From: Candidatus Heimdallarchaeota archaeon
Lineage (GTDB): Archaea; Asgardarchaeota; Heimdallarchaeia; JABLTI01
Length of the DNA: 64,000 nt
Assembly (NCBI GenBank): GCA_018238155.1
Contig: JABCTZ010000001.1
Location: 51,691-115,690 of the forward strand
Direction of reading: 5' to 3'
In this document: one piece after another, positions 52,347 through 60,735 of the stretch
Layout of the letters: each line of letters opens with the position of its first letter
Position numbering within the stretch: the first letter of the stretch is position 1
Program-made: the position numbers and the translations under genes
Notes under the pieces: generated by a model
The model's database searches: none
Seen by the model: the letters and a program-made list of their open reading frames with translations, nothing else
What the model was told of the DNA's origin: nothing

Positions 52347-52682
52347 GGAGTAAATAATAGTCCTCTTTCTGTTTTGAGGATCACCTTGCGATGAGCTCCT
52401 CTCACGGTATCAATCTACGCGCTCAACCCGCTTCTCCTGGCAAGTCATTGAAGCCAATTTGAGCTTGCTTCCGCGATGATGGGTCGTTTCAACGTTTAAT
52501 ATACGACAGACTCAACAAAGCTTCCGAAGACGCCGTGTATCATTGCTAAAATCGGTATCACGTATCGTTTCTATTCCCAGAGCCAAGATTTCGCTTGACA
52601 GCTTTCACTGTATCGCTTGCCTGGAAGAAAGGACCTTCCTCAGATGCTAACGAGAGCACCCGGAAACCGTTTAATCTACTCC
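52347..52682 (-). ncRNA. rnpB: RNase P RNA
   Basis: A G+C-rich, non-coding 336-nt block in AT-rich DNA. On the minus strand the ends pair as P1 (GGAGTAGAT at 52682-52674 with ATTTACTCC at 52355-52347). Conserved region I reads CTGAGGAAGGTCC (52643-52631) and conserved region V ACAGAAAGAGGACTA (52372-52358); GGTCC and GGAC(U) in these can form P4. The archaeal stretch GAATAGAAACGATACG (52576-52561) and GAAACGACCC are also present. It supplies the catalytic RNA for tRNA 5'-end maturation. A possible TATA element (ATAAAAAA, about 52704-52711) lies 25-30 bp upstream. Confidence 0.87.
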
Positions 52683-52780
52683 ATGATAATCTTAAAGCTA
52701 CTCTTTTTTATCTCTTTCTAGAGATATGCTCGAAATCATTAAATTATTTGAAATTATTAACACATTTGAGTGTGTTTAAA

Positions 52781-53317
52781 ATGCCAATTGAAGTAGAAGT
52801 AAAATATCGAGTAGATGATTTAGAAGAGATAGAATATCAACTAATGGAATGGGGAGCAAAACTAGTTGAAATGGTAATACAAAGGGATCATTATTATAAT
52901 CATCCTGCTCGAGATTTTGCAAAAACGGATGAAGCCCTTCGTATAAGAGAAGAGGGTACCGAAGTTTATTTAACTTATAAAGGCGCAAAATTCAATGAAA
53001 AATCCAAGACAAGAAAAGAGATCGAAATCAAAATTACCAATAATGAACAAATGTCTGAAATATTAATTTCTTTAGGATTTAGAAAAGCTCTTGTTGTGAG
53101 TAAAGAAAGAAAAATCTACTTGTTAGATAATATTCACTGGAGTTTGGATTTAGTTGATTCATTAGGAAGTTATATTGAATTAGAAAAAATTGTTTCCTCA
53201 AAAGAAAAAGTGGATCCAACGCTTGAAGAAATTTTTCATGCTGTAGAGAAAATGGGCTTAAAACCCAAAGAAAATATTGCAAAATCTTATTTGGAATTGA
53301 TATTGGAAAAGGAATAA
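52781..53317 (+). CDS. CYTH-domain protein (class IV adenylyl cyclase/thiamine-triphosphatase-like)
   Basis: About 178 residues from ATG at 52781 (MPIEVEVKYRV). The upstream in-frame extension to 52595 reads antisense through the RNase P RNA gene and is rejected. The ExExK signature VEVKY at the N-terminus, RIREEGTEVYLTYKG, KTRKEIEIKI, and the E-rich end ENIAKSYLELIL define the CyaB/CYTH fold. Such proteins bind triphosphates with divalent metal and act as cyclases or triphosphatases; the substrate is open. Confidence 0.88.
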   Translation: MPIEVEVKYRVDDLEEIEYQLMEWGAKLVEMVIQRDHYYNHPARDFAKTDEALRIREEGTEVYLTYKGAKFNEKSKTRKEIEIKITNNEQMSEILISLGFRKALVVSKERKIYLLDNIHWSLDLVDSLGSYIELEKIVSSKEKVDPTLEEIFHAVEKMGLKPKENIAKSYLELILEKE

Positions 53318-53329
53318 ATAACTGAAGAT

Positions 53330-53587
53330 TCATTGCTCTGTTTTTGAGATTGCTTCTACATTGACATTAAAGCTTTCAATTTCTGCCAGGAGTCTCAATG
53401 TTTCTAATGCATCTTCTTCCTCTACAATTGCCATTGCATATCCAATATGAACTAGTACATAATCATTTAATTTTGGTTTTTCTTCCAATAGAGTAGATTT
53501 TACTTGTCGTATAACACCACCAAAATCGATTTGGAGTGTATCATCGTCGACTACTTCAACAACTTTACCTGGTATTGCTAAACACAT
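53330..53587 (-). CDS. hypC: Hydrogenase maturation chaperone HypC/HupF
   Basis: 85 residues. MCLAIPGKVVEV with the essential Cys2, then IDFGGVIRQVK, DYVLVHIGYAMAIVEEEDALETL; textbook HypC. It carries the Fe(CN)2CO unit between HypD and the [NiFe]-hydrogenase large subunit. No other hyp or hydrogenase gene is in the window, so it is an isolated maturation gene. Confidence 0.95.
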   Translation of the reverse strand: MCLAIPGKVVEVVDDDTLQIDFGGVIRQVKSTLLEEKPKLNDYVLVHIGYAMAIVEEEDALETLRLLAEIESFNVNVEAISKTEQ

Positions 53588-53799
53588 TGAACATCACTTT
53601 GTGAATGATATAAGTAAGGTAAAAAAGATTGTTATTCATTTTGTAAATTTTATCAGCATTCAATGAAAGTAAAACTAATGTTTTTCTTCTATAAAGAAGA
53701 TACTTTTGATTATTTATTTTCTCAATTAGTTGATTTACATCCTATTATTTCGAATCCTTTTTAATTAAGATTACACTTTATTTAAATTGGGGATGAATT

Positions 53800-54078
53800 T
53801 TGATACCAAATGAATTAAGAATATCTAAAATGATTTCTGCTGAGAAAAGAACATTCCGTACAAAGGCGGAAACCAAAAAGAAAAGTGCTCATGAAAAGAT
53901 GCAACAAGGTGATCTCAAAGGAGCTAAACAAGATCTTAGAGATGCCCGACAGTTAATTCAAGATGCATTAAGAAATGTGAGGAAATTAGGCGAACGAGGA
54001 AGCAGCGAAAGAACAATACAAGACGATATTGAAGCGTTATGGCGGAGGATTACAACAGAGGAAAACAGTTCAGTTTAA
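53800..54078 (+). CDS. Small helical hypothetical protein
   Basis: 92 residues. TTG start with GGGGATG six bases upstream supports this start; ATG at 53830 is the alternative. Nearly all helix and highly charged (KKKSAHEKMQQGDLKGAKQD, LRDARQLIQDALRNVRKLG), with the look of a two- or three-helix bundle. No family recognised. Separated from the Trm5 gene by 120 bp. Confidence 0.65.
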   Translation: MIPNELRISKMISAEKRTFRTKAETKKKSAHEKMQQGDLKGAKQDLRDARQLIQDALRNVRKLGERGSSERTIQDDIEALWRRITTEENSSV

Positions 54079-54199
54079 TTTCTCTTTTTTTTATTTAATT
54101 CGTTACAACCTAAAGAAATTTAATGATGTTTAATCGACATTGAAGCATTCTTTTATTGTTGAATATCATCTATTCAATAAAAGTTGTAAGTTGATAAAT

Positions 54200-55264
54200 A
54201 TGTCATATTGTCTAATTACTCTAAAAAAATATGGCGAATTGATTAGAAGAGAACTAGACAGAAGAAATTTGCTCAATGGATCATTTAGAATAAAAGCAGA
54301 AGAAAAACATTTGATTCTTCCAATAAACAGAGAGTTGACAAAAAAAGAATTATCTACTCTCTCTAAAATTGATTTAACTATAGAGCAATCCTTTAGTGAT
54401 ACTTTGCTTCCAACAAAATTTCTCCCAAAATCACATCTTGATGTTTTGCAAGAATGTTTTTCTGAAAAGGAATTAGACTTAACTCCACGAAGTTTTGATA
54501 CAATTGGTGATATTGTTGTAATTGAAATTCCAGAGGAATTAATAGATAAAAAAGAAGCTATTGGCAGTGCTCTATTAACTGCTCATTCCGCTATTAAAAC
54601 AGTCTATGCAAAAGCCGGTAAAGTAGAAGGAATAAATAGAATTCGTCCTGTAGAATTTCTAGTGGGAGAAAAGAAAACAAAAACCATTTACAAAGAACAT
54701 GGAGTAAGATTAGCAGTAGATATAACACAAGCTTATTTCAGTCCCAGATTGAGCGAAGAGCACTCGAGGATAGCTAATAAGTCCAAAGATAATGAAATAA
54801 TTGTTGATTTGTTTTGTGGCATTGGTCCATTTGCAATACCGATTGCTAAAAAAGTTGATGCTCAAATTCATGCAATTGACATTAACCCAGGTGCAATAGC
54901 GTTACTTGAAGAAAACATCATTTTAAACAAACTACGTGGAACAATTTCTCCTTATTGTGGAGATTGTAGAAAAGTTATTGATAAGTATAAGCTTGAAAAT
55001 GTTGCAGATAGAGTCATAATGAATCTACCTGGATATGCTATCGATTTTGTAGATGTTGCATGTAAAACTCTGAAAAAAGAGGGTGGAATTATTCACTTCT
55101 TTGAATTTGTAGGTGGAGAAAATCCTGAGAAGACTATTGTAGAAGATATTTCTCGTGAATTAGAAAAAAATGGTCGAAAGATTGATTCTGTCCATGAAGT
55201 TCGTAAAGTAAGAATGAGTGCACCAAGGCAATGGCAAATGGTTGCAGATGTAGAAGTAATTTAA
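54200..55264 (+). CDS. trm5: tRNA (guanine37-N1)-methyltransferase Trm5
   Basis: About 354 residues from ATG at 54200 (MSYCLITLKKYGE); a TTG at 54140 would add 20 poorly conserved residues. N-terminal D1-type domain, middle domain, then the R-L-S-E-E-H-S-R-I segment and SAM-binding VDLFCGIGPFAIPIAKK, acidic DINP, and NLPG motif IV. Methylates G37 to m1G37 next to the anticodon, which prevents frameshifting and is also the substrate for wyosine synthesis by Taw1, encoded at 60.7 kb. Confidence 0.93.
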   Translation: MSYCLITLKKYGELIRRELDRRNLLNGSFRIKAEEKHLILPINRELTKKELSTLSKIDLTIEQSFSDTLLPTKFLPKSHLDVLQECFSEKELDLTPRSFDTIGDIVVIEIPEELIDKKEAIGSALLTAHSAIKTVYAKAGKVEGINRIRPVEFLVGEKKTKTIYKEHGVRLAVDITQAYFSPRLSEEHSRIANKSKDNEIIVDLFCGIGPFAIPIAKKVDAQIHAIDINPGAIALLEENIILNKLRGTISPYCGDCRKVIDKYKLENVADRVIMNLPGYAIDFVDVACKTLKKEGGIIHFFEFVGGENPEKTIVEDISRELEKNGRKIDSVHEVRKVRMSAPRQWQMVADVEVI

Positions 55265-55316
55265 TTGAATTGAACACATAATAGAAATAACTCATTATCT
55301 GAAGGAAAGTAAAAAA

Positions 55317-56165
55317 ATGATTACCGTTGAAATAATCTGTTTTGGCAATGAATTACTTTTTGGAAAAACAATCAACACGAATGCAAATTGGTTGGGAAAA
55401 AGACTGGTAATGCTTGGAGCAGAATTACAAAGAGTAACAACAATTGGTGATATACTTGAAGAAATGGCTGAAGTTGTTCAAGAAGCATTAATACGAAAAC
55501 CAAATGTGATTATAACAACAGGTGGTCTTGGACCTACTTTTGATGATATGGCTAATACAGCTATTGCTAAAGCCCTAAATAGGGAATTAGAATTAAATGA
55601 ACAAGCTGTAGGATTTATAAAAGAACGCCTAGACAAACTTCAGAAAGAAAGGGGTTTGGAATTAAAATTAACGGAAGAAAGATTAGGAATGGCTATGGTT
55701 CCAAAAGGTGCAGAGGTGTTAAAAAATCGTGCTGGTTCTGCTCCGGGTGTTATGGTAAAGGAAAATGATACTTTGATTATTTCCGTTCCTGGTGTTCCAA
55801 GTGAAATGAAGTCTATCTTCGATCATGAAATCACTAAATATTTTGATCTTGATCCAACAAAACAATTCTATGAACGTTCAATAGTTGTAAATCATATCCC
55901 TGAAAGCGAATTAGCGAAAGCTATAAGTGAAACACGTGAAAAGTATCCAACTATCTATGTTAAAACTCATCCTCATAGCTCTAAAGCAAGTGCAAAAGGG
56001 ATGATTGAAGTAGAAATTCACATAACTTCTCTCTGTTCAGATGAAGAAGCTGTAAATTTGAGGGAAGCAGAAGTGGAAATAGTAAAGATTATCAAAACTA
56101 TGAAGGGTACCTCCGATAAAAAGCCAAAAATAGCTCTTCAAAATAATGATAAAAAAAGCAAATAA
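55317..56165 (+). CDS. CinA/MoaB-like molybdopterin-binding-fold protein
   Basis: 282 residues. The MoCF-fold motifs GNELLFGKTINTNANWLG and TTGGLGPTFDDMA and the R-x-G-S-A-P-G block (NRAGSAPGVMV) place it in COG1058, the CinA N-terminal-type proteins. Bacterial CinA relatives act as NMN/ADP-ribose nucleotide pyrophosphatases; archaeal function is uncertain. AGGAAAG precedes the ATG. 40 bp from the GPN GTPase gene. Confidence 0.88.
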   Translation: MITVEIICFGNELLFGKTINTNANWLGKRLVMLGAELQRVTTIGDILEEMAEVVQEALIRKPNVIITTGGLGPTFDDMANTAIAKALNRELELNEQAVGFIKERLDKLQKERGLELKLTEERLGMAMVPKGAEVLKNRAGSAPGVMVKENDTLIISVPGVPSEMKSIFDHEITKYFDLDPTKQFYERSIVVNHIPESELAKAISETREKYPTIYVKTHPHSSKASAKGMIEVEIHITSLCSDEEAVNLREAEVEIVKIIKTMKGTSDKKPKIALQNNDKKSK

Positions 56166-56205
56166 TTAAGAAAAAATCTTTGTTGAAATAAAGGAGAAAA
56201 AAAAA

Positions 56206-56985
56206 ATGTACACTACATTTCTAGTCGGTACTGCTGGTTCTGGTAAAAGCTTTCTAACAGCAACTTTGGTTCATTATTTACAAACAAATGAAATCGATGT
56301 TAGAACACTTAACCTTGACCCCGGAGTATTACATTTGCCTTATGCCCCTGATATTGATGTAAGAGATTCTATAAGTATTGATGAAATAATGACCGAATTT
56401 GAATTGGGTCCAAATGGAGGTCTAGTTGCTGCCGTTGATTTGATTACAGCTCAATCAGGAGAAATCATTCAGGAAATAAATGAATTTTCACCGGATATTT
56501 TGTTAATTGATACGCCTGGGCAAATGGAATTGTTTGCTTTTCGTCCAACAGGTGTCCTCGCGGCAACACAATTTGGAGGAGAAAAGAATGCTCTAGTATA
56601 TCTGATGGATGCAAATTTGTGTAAAACTCCATATGGATTAATTAATTCAATGATTCTTTCCTTAAGTGTCCAAATGAGATTCTTCTTCCCACAATTGAAT
56701 ATTATTACTAAGAGTGATTTACTCACTCACGAAAAAGAAGAAGAATTACAAACATGGATAGAAGATATTTATCTTCTTGAAGATGCAGTAAATAATACCG
56801 TCAAAGGAGAGCCTAGAGAATTAGCAATCAAACTCGCTCGAACTATTGATGATTTACAATTATTCCCAGAAACTTTTCCAATTAGTGCAAAAGAAAATTA
56901 CCATATTGACACATTGTATGGGAAACTTCAATTGATTTGGCAAAGTGGAGAAGATTTTCAAGTAGACGATAGAGTTATTCGATGA
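56206..56985 (+). CDS. GPN-loop GTPase
   Basis: 259 residues. Walker A GTAGSGKSFLTA, the diagnostic Gly-Pro-Asn insertion (LGPNGGLV), G3 DTPGQME, G4 TKSD. Archaeal homologue of eukaryotic Gpn1-3/Npa3, dimeric GTPases implicated in RNA polymerase assembly. GGAG lies before the ATG. Complete; ends 16 bp before the convergent TraB gene. Confidence 0.94.
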   Translation: MYTTFLVGTAGSGKSFLTATLVHYLQTNEIDVRTLNLDPGVLHLPYAPDIDVRDSISIDEIMTEFELGPNGGLVAAVDLITAQSGEIIQEINEFSPDILLIDTPGQMELFAFRPTGVLAATQFGGEKNALVYLMDANLCKTPYGLINSMILSLSVQMRFFFPQLNIITKSDLLTHEKEEELQTWIEDIYLLEDAVNNTVKGEPRELAIKLARTIDDLQLFPETFPISAKENYHIDTLYGKLQLIWQSGEDFQVDDRVIR

Positions 56986-57000
56986 GAAATTTGTTAATCG

Positions 57001-57849
57001 TTATTTGATGATTTTGATTTCAAAATCTTCTTCAATTTCTTTTAAACCATTAGCAACTTCTTTTACATGTCCATATCCAACAACGACAGCTATTCTTTTG
57101 AATTTCTGTGAAATTTCTTTAATTTGATTGATCATATAGCTGTTTCTATCCTCAAGAAGGATTGAAAATAATTTCGGGAAATTTTGATTAAAGATGGTTA
57201 GAATTTCTTCTAATGAATCTTCATCTTTGAAAATTTCTATTACTTCATTTAGATTGATATCTTCATTTTCATCTAAATTGTTAAGACCCTCAAGCAAAGA
57301 TTGACCATTCTTTTCTTTGTTCTCATTTTCTATTGGCTTCGCTACAAGCTTCTCTTCAAAGAGGAGATTGCCAATCATTTCTTGGAATTTATCTGCTTCT
57401 TCTTTGGATACTTCTTCTTCCATATATTTACTAATATCATTTATTGATTTATCAATCAGAAATATTTCAGCACCAATTTCTTTTGCAACTTGATAAGCAA
57501 CTAGCATTTCTTGTCCTGGTTGTTCAGTCTGAATCAACCCTGCTAATTTGCTTTCAAAAAGACCAATATCTTCTAACAAACTTGAGTAATCAAAAGGTTT
57601 CGACAAATCTTCTTTATTTGGATTATCAGAGGATTCAATTTCTTTTTCATTATTCTCAATCTTTTCTCTAATCTCTCTTTCTATGAAATCTCCAGAATTA
57701 TCTTTTTGATTTTCTTGCAACATTTCTAAACGAATTTGATCCAATTCTAAGCAAACAGCATCCGGCTTATCTTCCCTTAGAAATTGAATTACTTTTTTAC
57801 GGCTCTCTGGGTCAATGTGAGTTATTCCGATAATAGAAATTTCAACCAT
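57001..57849 (-). CDS. TraB/PrgY family protein lacking a membrane tail
   Basis: 282 residues. N-terminal GITHIDPESRKKV and CLELDQIRLEML are the TraB/Tiki-like G-x-x-H and E-x-D-x-x-R motifs, and the C-terminal VVVGYGHVKEV repeats the second His motif. Between them is a long Glu/Lys-rich insertion with low complexity (about 70-230). Archaeal TraB proteins often end in membrane helices; here the chain ends right after the catalytic-like domain. Possible metal-dependent protease, not demonstrated. Confidence 0.78.
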   Translation of the reverse strand: MVEISIIGITHIDPESRKKVIQFLREDKPDAVCLELDQIRLEMLQENQKDNSGDFIEREIREKIENNEKEIESSDNPNKEDLSKPFDYSSLLEDIGLFESKLAGLIQTEQPGQEMLVAYQVAKEIGAEIFLIDKSINDISKYMEEEVSKEEADKFQEMIGNLLFEEKLVAKPIENENKEKNGQSLLEGLNNLDENEDINLNEVIEIFKDEDSLEEILTIFNQNFPKLFSILLEDRNSYMINQIKEISQKFKRIAVVVGYGHVKEVANGLKEIEEDFEIKIIK

Positions 57850-57868
57850 AGTTCAACAATCCAAAACT

Positions 57869-59077
57869 CTAGTGTAATGAGTTTCTAGTTAGAGTTTTAA
57901 GAATCTTAAGTTGACTTGTCCATTTATCAATTGCTATCGCTACATGTTTAACAGATATTTTTTTCTCTGAAGTTTTTACTTGTTCAACTAATGCGATGAA
58001 AAATAGTAATGAAATCTGCCGAGGAACAGTTGATGAAAAACTCATCACAAATTCATCCTTGCCAAATTTATTCACAATAATTGTTGTGATCCATTTTGAT
58101 ATACTCCCTAATAACTCTAAACCTTTTGGAGTGAAGGATATTCTATTTATGTAATTTTCAATTAGCAATGGATTACTATCTCCAAAAATGAGTAATTCGA
58201 AATCTTCTAAAATAAAGAGCAGTTCTTGAGAACTAACTCGAGTAAGGTCTTTTTTAGCCCCATAGATTTCACAGAACCCATGAATTGCTGCGATAAATGG
58301 TCGTATTGAACAATTCAAATGTTTTTTCAATGATTCAAATGATTCTGGTAAATTGCTTTCCCATTCTGCATAAGCTGTACTACTTAAGTGGTCATGTGTT
58401 GACTGCTCAAAAATGATTCGAGGTATTTTATTCCAAACTTTTTGATCATCTATTAAATATAAATTGTTTAGAATTTTGAACGTTGTTGTGTCTAATTTAA
58501 AAATCAAATAGCGAACAATATCATATCCAGTATCTATTGCTTCACTTGAAACTTTGAATTCAGGTTTTGCTTTACTTACTGCTATAAGTCTAGCTAATAA
58601 GAGAATCATTGCACGTATTTCTATTTCTATTCGAGTTACATGTTTTTGATTTAATTTCTGTTCTTTGAGAAAAGAGACTAAGCGATTAACTTTTCCATTA
58701 AGATTATTTTTTGTTTTCATATCGCCCTTTACTAGTAAGAGAGCATTTAATCTTCCTTTTAGATTTTCACTTAATGGTAAACCAATATCAAAATTACCTT
58801 TTGGCATTAATTCCTCAACAAAATCTCGAGTAATAAGAAAACGCAAAAATGCGAATGCTTCTACTACATCTTCTGATTGGATGTTTTTGTGTTCATTGCT
58901 TTTCGCTGAAGCCGCGGAAAGAAACATAAGCACTTGTGGTAATCCTAGCTGTTTAATAGTTTCTTTCGGATATTCTCTTGAGAAAAAGCCAAGCTGTTTT
59001 TCGAGCTCTGCTTTTGCTTTTTTATCATATTTTTTCGAAGCAATTTCAGCCAAATCAGTAAAAGTACCAGTAAACAT
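57869..59077 (-). CDS. Hypothetical all-helical protein
   Basis: 402 residues without signal peptide, membrane helix or recognisable catalytic motif. Predicted nearly all helical, with repeated short helix pairs (VVEAFAFLRFLITRDFVEEL, then IEIEIRAMILLLARLIAVSK) and a C-terminal VKHVAIAIDKWTSQLKI that resembles lid domains of AAA+ proteins, but no P-loop. 19 bp from the TraB gene, probably one transcript. Function unknown. Confidence 0.6.
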   Translation of the reverse strand: MFTGTFTDLAEIASKKYDKKAKAELEKQLGFFSREYPKETIKQLGLPQVLMFLSAASAKSNEHKNIQSEDVVEAFAFLRFLITRDFVEELMPKGNFDIGLPLSENLKGRLNALLLVKGDMKTKNNLNGKVNRLVSFLKEQKLNQKHVTRIEIEIRAMILLLARLIAVSKAKPEFKVSSEAIDTGYDIVRYLIFKLDTTTFKILNNLYLIDDQKVWNKIPRIIFEQSTHDHLSSTAYAEWESNLPESFESLKKHLNCSIRPFIAAIHGFCEIYGAKKDLTRVSSQELLFILEDFELLIFGDSNPLLIENYINRISFTPKGLELLGSISKWITTIIVNKFGKDEFVMSFSSTVPRQISLLFFIALVEQVKTSEKKISVKHVAIAIDKWTSQLKILKTLTRNSLH

Positions 59078-59322
59078 TCAAGATCACTTTTTTTGGTTTC
59101 CACGAACTTTTGAAACATTCTACACTTGCCTTGTTTAAGTTCATCTAGTTTGTTATAAACGGTTCTATCTTAAAATTACTGATATTACTTGCATATTTTT
59201 TCTATTAAATTAGAATAAACAAAGAATACCTAAAAGGTTAAAAACAAAGTCTTCACGAATTTTAGCAAGAAGCAAATAACGGTATTGTTCTATACAAACA
59301 ACTAAGGATGTAGGTTAAAAAA

Positions 59323-59976
59323 ATGACTTATTCACGCAATGGAAATAACGTAGAAAAAAAAGTACTCGATATAATATTAGACCACACACGCATAGTTCAC
59401 GATGGATCCAAAGCATTAGATGATCTCTTAGATTGTTGTAAAACAACTGGTCGTGAAGACTTCAACAAGACTTTTGAAAAATTGGAACAGTTAGAAGCAA
59501 AAGCAAATGGTTTGAAAAAGAGCGCAGTAAAAGAAATTGCTGATGCAGGACCTTCTTTATTATTTAGACAAGATTTGACAAGAATCAGTAAAAATATTGA
59601 TCAAGTTATTGATCTTGCCCAAGGAGCAGCATTCTTCTTGAAGCAAATTGATAGTGAATGGATTCCTCCTGAAAATATCTCTACAAATCTTCAACAACTT
59701 TCTAGAAGAATGATTGCATCAACAAAAGCATTAATTGATCTTGTTAGAGCACTCTACCAAAAACTCGATAGTGTTATTGAGATTTCTGAAAAAATAGAAG
59801 TACTAGAAAATAAAGCTGATGTTAACTATAGGGCGATTATAATTGAACTATCAAGATTAGATGCTCCAAAAGGAACTACAATGATGCTGAGAGAAACAGT
59901 TGATCGTATTGAAAATTTAATTGATGCAGTTCGTGATAGCTCATCTAATATCCGAATATATGCAATGTCAAGATAA
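59323..59976 (+). CDS. PhoU-like DUF47 protein
   Basis: 217 residues, helical bundle. Repeated E-x-x-A-[DN] motifs (KLEQLEAKANGLKK and KIEVLENKADVNYR) and DRIENLIDAVRDSS are typical of the DUF47/YkaA relatives of PhoU, which bind metal clusters and act with Pit phosphate transporters. No phosphate transporter gene lies beside it, so the partner is elsewhere. Confidence 0.88.
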   Translation: MTYSRNGNNVEKKVLDIILDHTRIVHDGSKALDDLLDCCKTTGREDFNKTFEKLEQLEAKANGLKKSAVKEIADAGPSLLFRQDLTRISKNIDQVIDLAQGAAFFLKQIDSEWIPPENISTNLQQLSRRMIASTKALIDLVRALYQKLDSVIEISEKIEVLENKADVNYRAIIIELSRLDAPKGTTMMLRETVDRIENLIDAVRDSSSNIRIYAMSR

Positions 59977-60122
59977 TTGATGTTGTTCTTCTTCTTCTTT
60001 CAACTACCAATTTACTCAGAATTGACTTGAACAATGAAAAAGTATAAGATTAACAAGAATAATTTTCAGCTGAAGAAAAATTAGTTCATCAATTCAAAAT
60101 ACAATTGGATTTGCAAATCACT

Positions 60123-60698
60123 ATGACTCCTTCAGATTCCAAAATATCGAGAGCAATAATCACTGAGCTAATTGATGATAGGGTAATGATTTGGAATCAT
60201 TCTCAAGGGGCGAAGATGTATAATTCCGGCTTTTTTGGAAAACCTGTGGGTATTCGAAAACCACAAGGAGATGAATTTGATCGTCCTGTTGAACTCTCTC
60301 TCCTTGAAGCTTGTTTTTTATTGAAAGCAAAAAGAATTCGTGTTATTAATAGTGATAAATCACAAGAATTTACTTACAAAGAATTGTTCAATATAAGCAA
60401 ATCAAAAATAGAGTTATTTGAAGAAAAAATGCTTATTTATGAAGATATTCGACAAAGAGGGTTGATACCCAGACCCGGCTTAAAATTCGGTGCTGATTTT
60501 GCCGTCTATCACAAAGGACCTGGGCTTGATCATTCACCATATGTTATTACTGCAAGATCAAGAGGAACAAAACTAACTGCAATAGAACTCGTGCGAGCTG
60601 GAAGACTCGCAACATCTGTAAGGAAAAAATATGTTATTGCTACAATTCTCTCAACAAATGAAATAAAGTATTATGGCTTTGTTTGGAAAAAACCGTAA
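60123..60698 (+). CDS. endA: tRNA-splicing endonuclease
   Basis: About 191 residues from ATG at 60123 (TTG at 60105 adds six). The catalytic triad is visible: Tyr in DFAVYHKGPG, His in LDHSPYVIT, Lys in VRKKYVIATI. Size fits the homotetrameric alpha4 or alpha2beta2 catalytic-subunit class. Cuts bulge-helix-bulge introns from pre-tRNA. Lies 37 bp upstream of Taw1; both act on tRNA. Confidence 0.93.
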   Translation: MTPSDSKISRAIITELIDDRVMIWNHSQGAKMYNSGFFGKPVGIRKPQGDEFDRPVELSLLEACFLLKAKRIRVINSDKSQEFTYKELFNISKSKIELFEEKMLIYEDIRQRGLIPRPGLKFGADFAVYHKGPGLDHSPYVITARSRGTKLTAIELVRAGRLATSVRKKYVIATILSTNEIKYYGFVWKKP

Positions 60699-60735
60699 AT
60701 CATTAATAAACTAACAAAAAAGTACTTTTGGTGAA

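Noticed and set aside
52595..52780. 62-codon N-terminal extension of the CYTH gene
   Set aside because: It lies antisense to the RNase P RNA gene, and the family start MPIEVEVKY coincides with the ATG at 52781.
58665..59138. 157-codon + frame
   Set aside because: Antisense shadow of the helical hypothetical gene and its upstream region.
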